The translations under genes and the position numbers were made by a program. The notes under the pieces were generated by a model. The model searched no databases. It was not told the DNA's origin and saw only the letters and a list, made by a program, of their open reading frames with translations. A stretch of DNA of 32,078 nucleotides from Bermanella sp051277445 (GTDB lineage: Bacteria; Pseudomonadota; Gammaproteobacteria; Pseudomonadales; Oceanobacteraceae), in assembly GCA_051277445.1 (NCBI GenBank), contig JBNMQC010000012.1, forward strand, positions 1-32,078, given 5' to 3'. Shown here piece by piece: positions 30,943-32,078 of the stretch. The first letter of the stretch is position 1. Every line of letters starts with the position of its first letter.

Positions 30943-32078
30943 TTAGAACTTGTAGTTAACTTGAGCAGACAAACCAAATACGTCGATTTCGTATTCGCCG
31001 GTTACACTGGCAGCGTCTTTTTGAGTGTTATCAACATTTTTGTTCACTTCGTTCAGATCCATTGGATACATGAACAAGTAACCAGCAGCCACGTCAAAAG
31101 AAAGATCTTGATCAACCTTATAACCCGCACCCACTGTCACCCACTGACGGTCAGAAGATGGTACACGGGCCGTACGGAATTCATCACGAACTGGCGACTG
31201 GTCGTAAGCGTAACCCGCACGTAGTGCTAATTTGTCATTAAGCTGGTAAGTACCACCAAACGCAACGGCCCATACATCGACCCAACGTTCATCGATATGA
31301 CCGATGTAGTCACCGCCAAGTTTAGCTAGATCAGACGTATCTGCGAAACTGTCAGCAAAGCCACCAGAAGGGTCTGCAGGGTTAGCTATATTTTCTGTTG
31401 CAAGCACATCGAAATTTTGGAATGAAGACCAACCTGTCCACGTGGCACCCGCTTGAAGTAACAAGTGATCATTAAATTGATGTGTTACAGCTAATGTTGC
31501 AGAGGCTGGTGTTGTTAAAGGGACCTCTGCAGCTTGCTTGCGAGTTGGCAACGTGGCAAAACCAGTACCTGTAAAAAATGTTAAATTACCATCTTCAGTT
31601 TCTAGTTCAGCATCACCTTCTAGGGTGATCTCAATTTCAGAGCGATAAGTAAAGCCAAGAGTAGTCGCTTCACTTAACTTATAATATGCACCAAAGTTCC
31701 AGCCGTAACCCCAATCGTCACCAGATACTTCAAATTGAGATTCAAAACCCGAGTAATTTGGATTACTTAACGCTGGCTGGCCTGGGTCGTAAGGAATTAA
31801 ATCAGTCGCTTTTGAAAGTAGACCTTCCATATAAACGATATCGATGCCACCACCAATGCTTAATTGGTCATTGATTTTATAAGCAAAAGTTGGTGCGATT
31901 TCTAATGAAACTAAAGAGGTTTCATCTGCAAAGGCTGCACCTGCGAAGTTATCACCATAGTTTGTCTTAGTGCCAAATGGTGTAAACACACCTAGACCAA
32001 CTGATAGCTTGTCATTAATTGGTCGAGAATAATAAAAGAATGGAATGAATGACTCGCCAAGGTAATTACCACCGTTGT
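30943..32078 (-). CDS. OmpP1/FadL family outer-membrane transporter, 5'-truncated
   Basis: At least 378 residues; the reading frame continues without a stop to the right edge of the window, so the start and signal peptide are missing. Family features are the SVGLGVFTPFG stretch near the edge, the alternating barrel strands (GWNFGAYYKL; TTLGFTYRSEIEITLEGDA) and the C-terminal NYKF. FadL-family barrels let hydrophobic compounds such as long-chain fatty acids, alkanes or aromatics cross the outer membrane. This suits the hydrocarbon- or lipid-using lifestyle of many marine relatives, but the substrate cannot be told here. A GTG at 31989 is internal and should not be taken as the start. Confidence 0.88.
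   Translation of the reverse strand, partial: NGGNYLGESFIPFFYYSRPINDKLSVGLGVFTPFGTKTNYGDNFAGAAFADETSLVSLEIAPTFAYKINDQLSIGGGIDIVYMEGLLSKATDLIPYDPGQPALSNPNYSGFESQFEVSGDDWGYGWNFGAYYKLSEATTLGFTYRSEIEITLEGDAELETEDGNLTFFTGTGFATLPTRKQAAEVPLTTPASATLAVTHQFNDHLLLQAGATWTGWSSFQNFDVLATENIANPADPSGGFADSFADTSDLAKLGGDYIGHIDERWVDVWAVAFGGTYQLNDKLALRAGYAYDQSPVRDEFRTARVPSSDRQWVTVGAGYKVDQDLSFDVAAGYLFMYPMDLNEVNKNVDNTQKDAASVTGEYEIDVFGLSAQVNYKF

Overview
The window reads as a chromosomal segment of a marine gammaproteobacterium, probably of the Oceanospirillales type. This rests on moderate GC with AT-rich spacers, a complete minCDE operon, OmpP1/FadL and TonB-dependent outer-membrane proteins, a PilH-like regulator, DUF2788 and DUF4404 proteins, a CHASE2 cyclase and an AbgT transporter. 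I could not identify genus or species. I see no insertion sequence, prophage, CRISPR array, rRNA or tRNA. The gene order is ordinary, with many short genes of unknown function between recognisable ones.

Layout. 1-2.7 kb: the end of a CpxA-like histidine kinase, then a large secreted modular DUF2341/DUF11/PA14-like protein. 2.7-4.3 kb: a patatin-like phospholipase on the minus strand and a small RMF/CrpP-like protein. 4.3-8.9 kb: a tight minus-strand operon of a YRGQ-motif protein, a CHASE2 adenylate/guanylate cyclase, a thioredoxin-like protein and a chemoreceptor with a polytopic membrane sensor. 8.9-9.4 kb: a gene-free stretch holding a structured candidate small RNA. 9.4-12.7 kb: minus-strand genes for a membrane/coiled-coil protein, a CBS protein, DUF4404, DUF2788 and an AbgT transporter. 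12.9-16.8 kb: a zinc-ribbon protein, a TetR regulator, two plus-strand envelope or unknown genes, a PilH-like response regulator and an overlapping pair of unknown genes.

16.9-20.5 kb: an unknown 300-residue protein, a DUF1244-HopJ fusion, then minC, minD and minE for division-site placement. 20.5-22.2 kb: a small basic protein, a parvulin isomerase and trxB. 22.6-24.9 kb: the most unusual gene, a complete MshEN-type c-di-GMP motif pair placed in front of a signal-peptide-like segment and a FilA-like extracytoplasmic part, followed by a PIN-PhoH ATPase. 25-32 kb: two small unknown proteins, a DUF523-DUF1722 (TudS-like Fe-S) protein, a TonB-dependent receptor, a NIT-like helical protein and a FadL-family porin that runs off the right edge.

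Second-messenger and signalling genes recur (cyclase, chemoreceptor, MshEN protein, PilH-like regulator, kinase), but apart from the 4.3-8.9 kb operon and minCDE I see no shared pathway. Strong intrinsic terminators separate most units, several of them shared by convergent genes.
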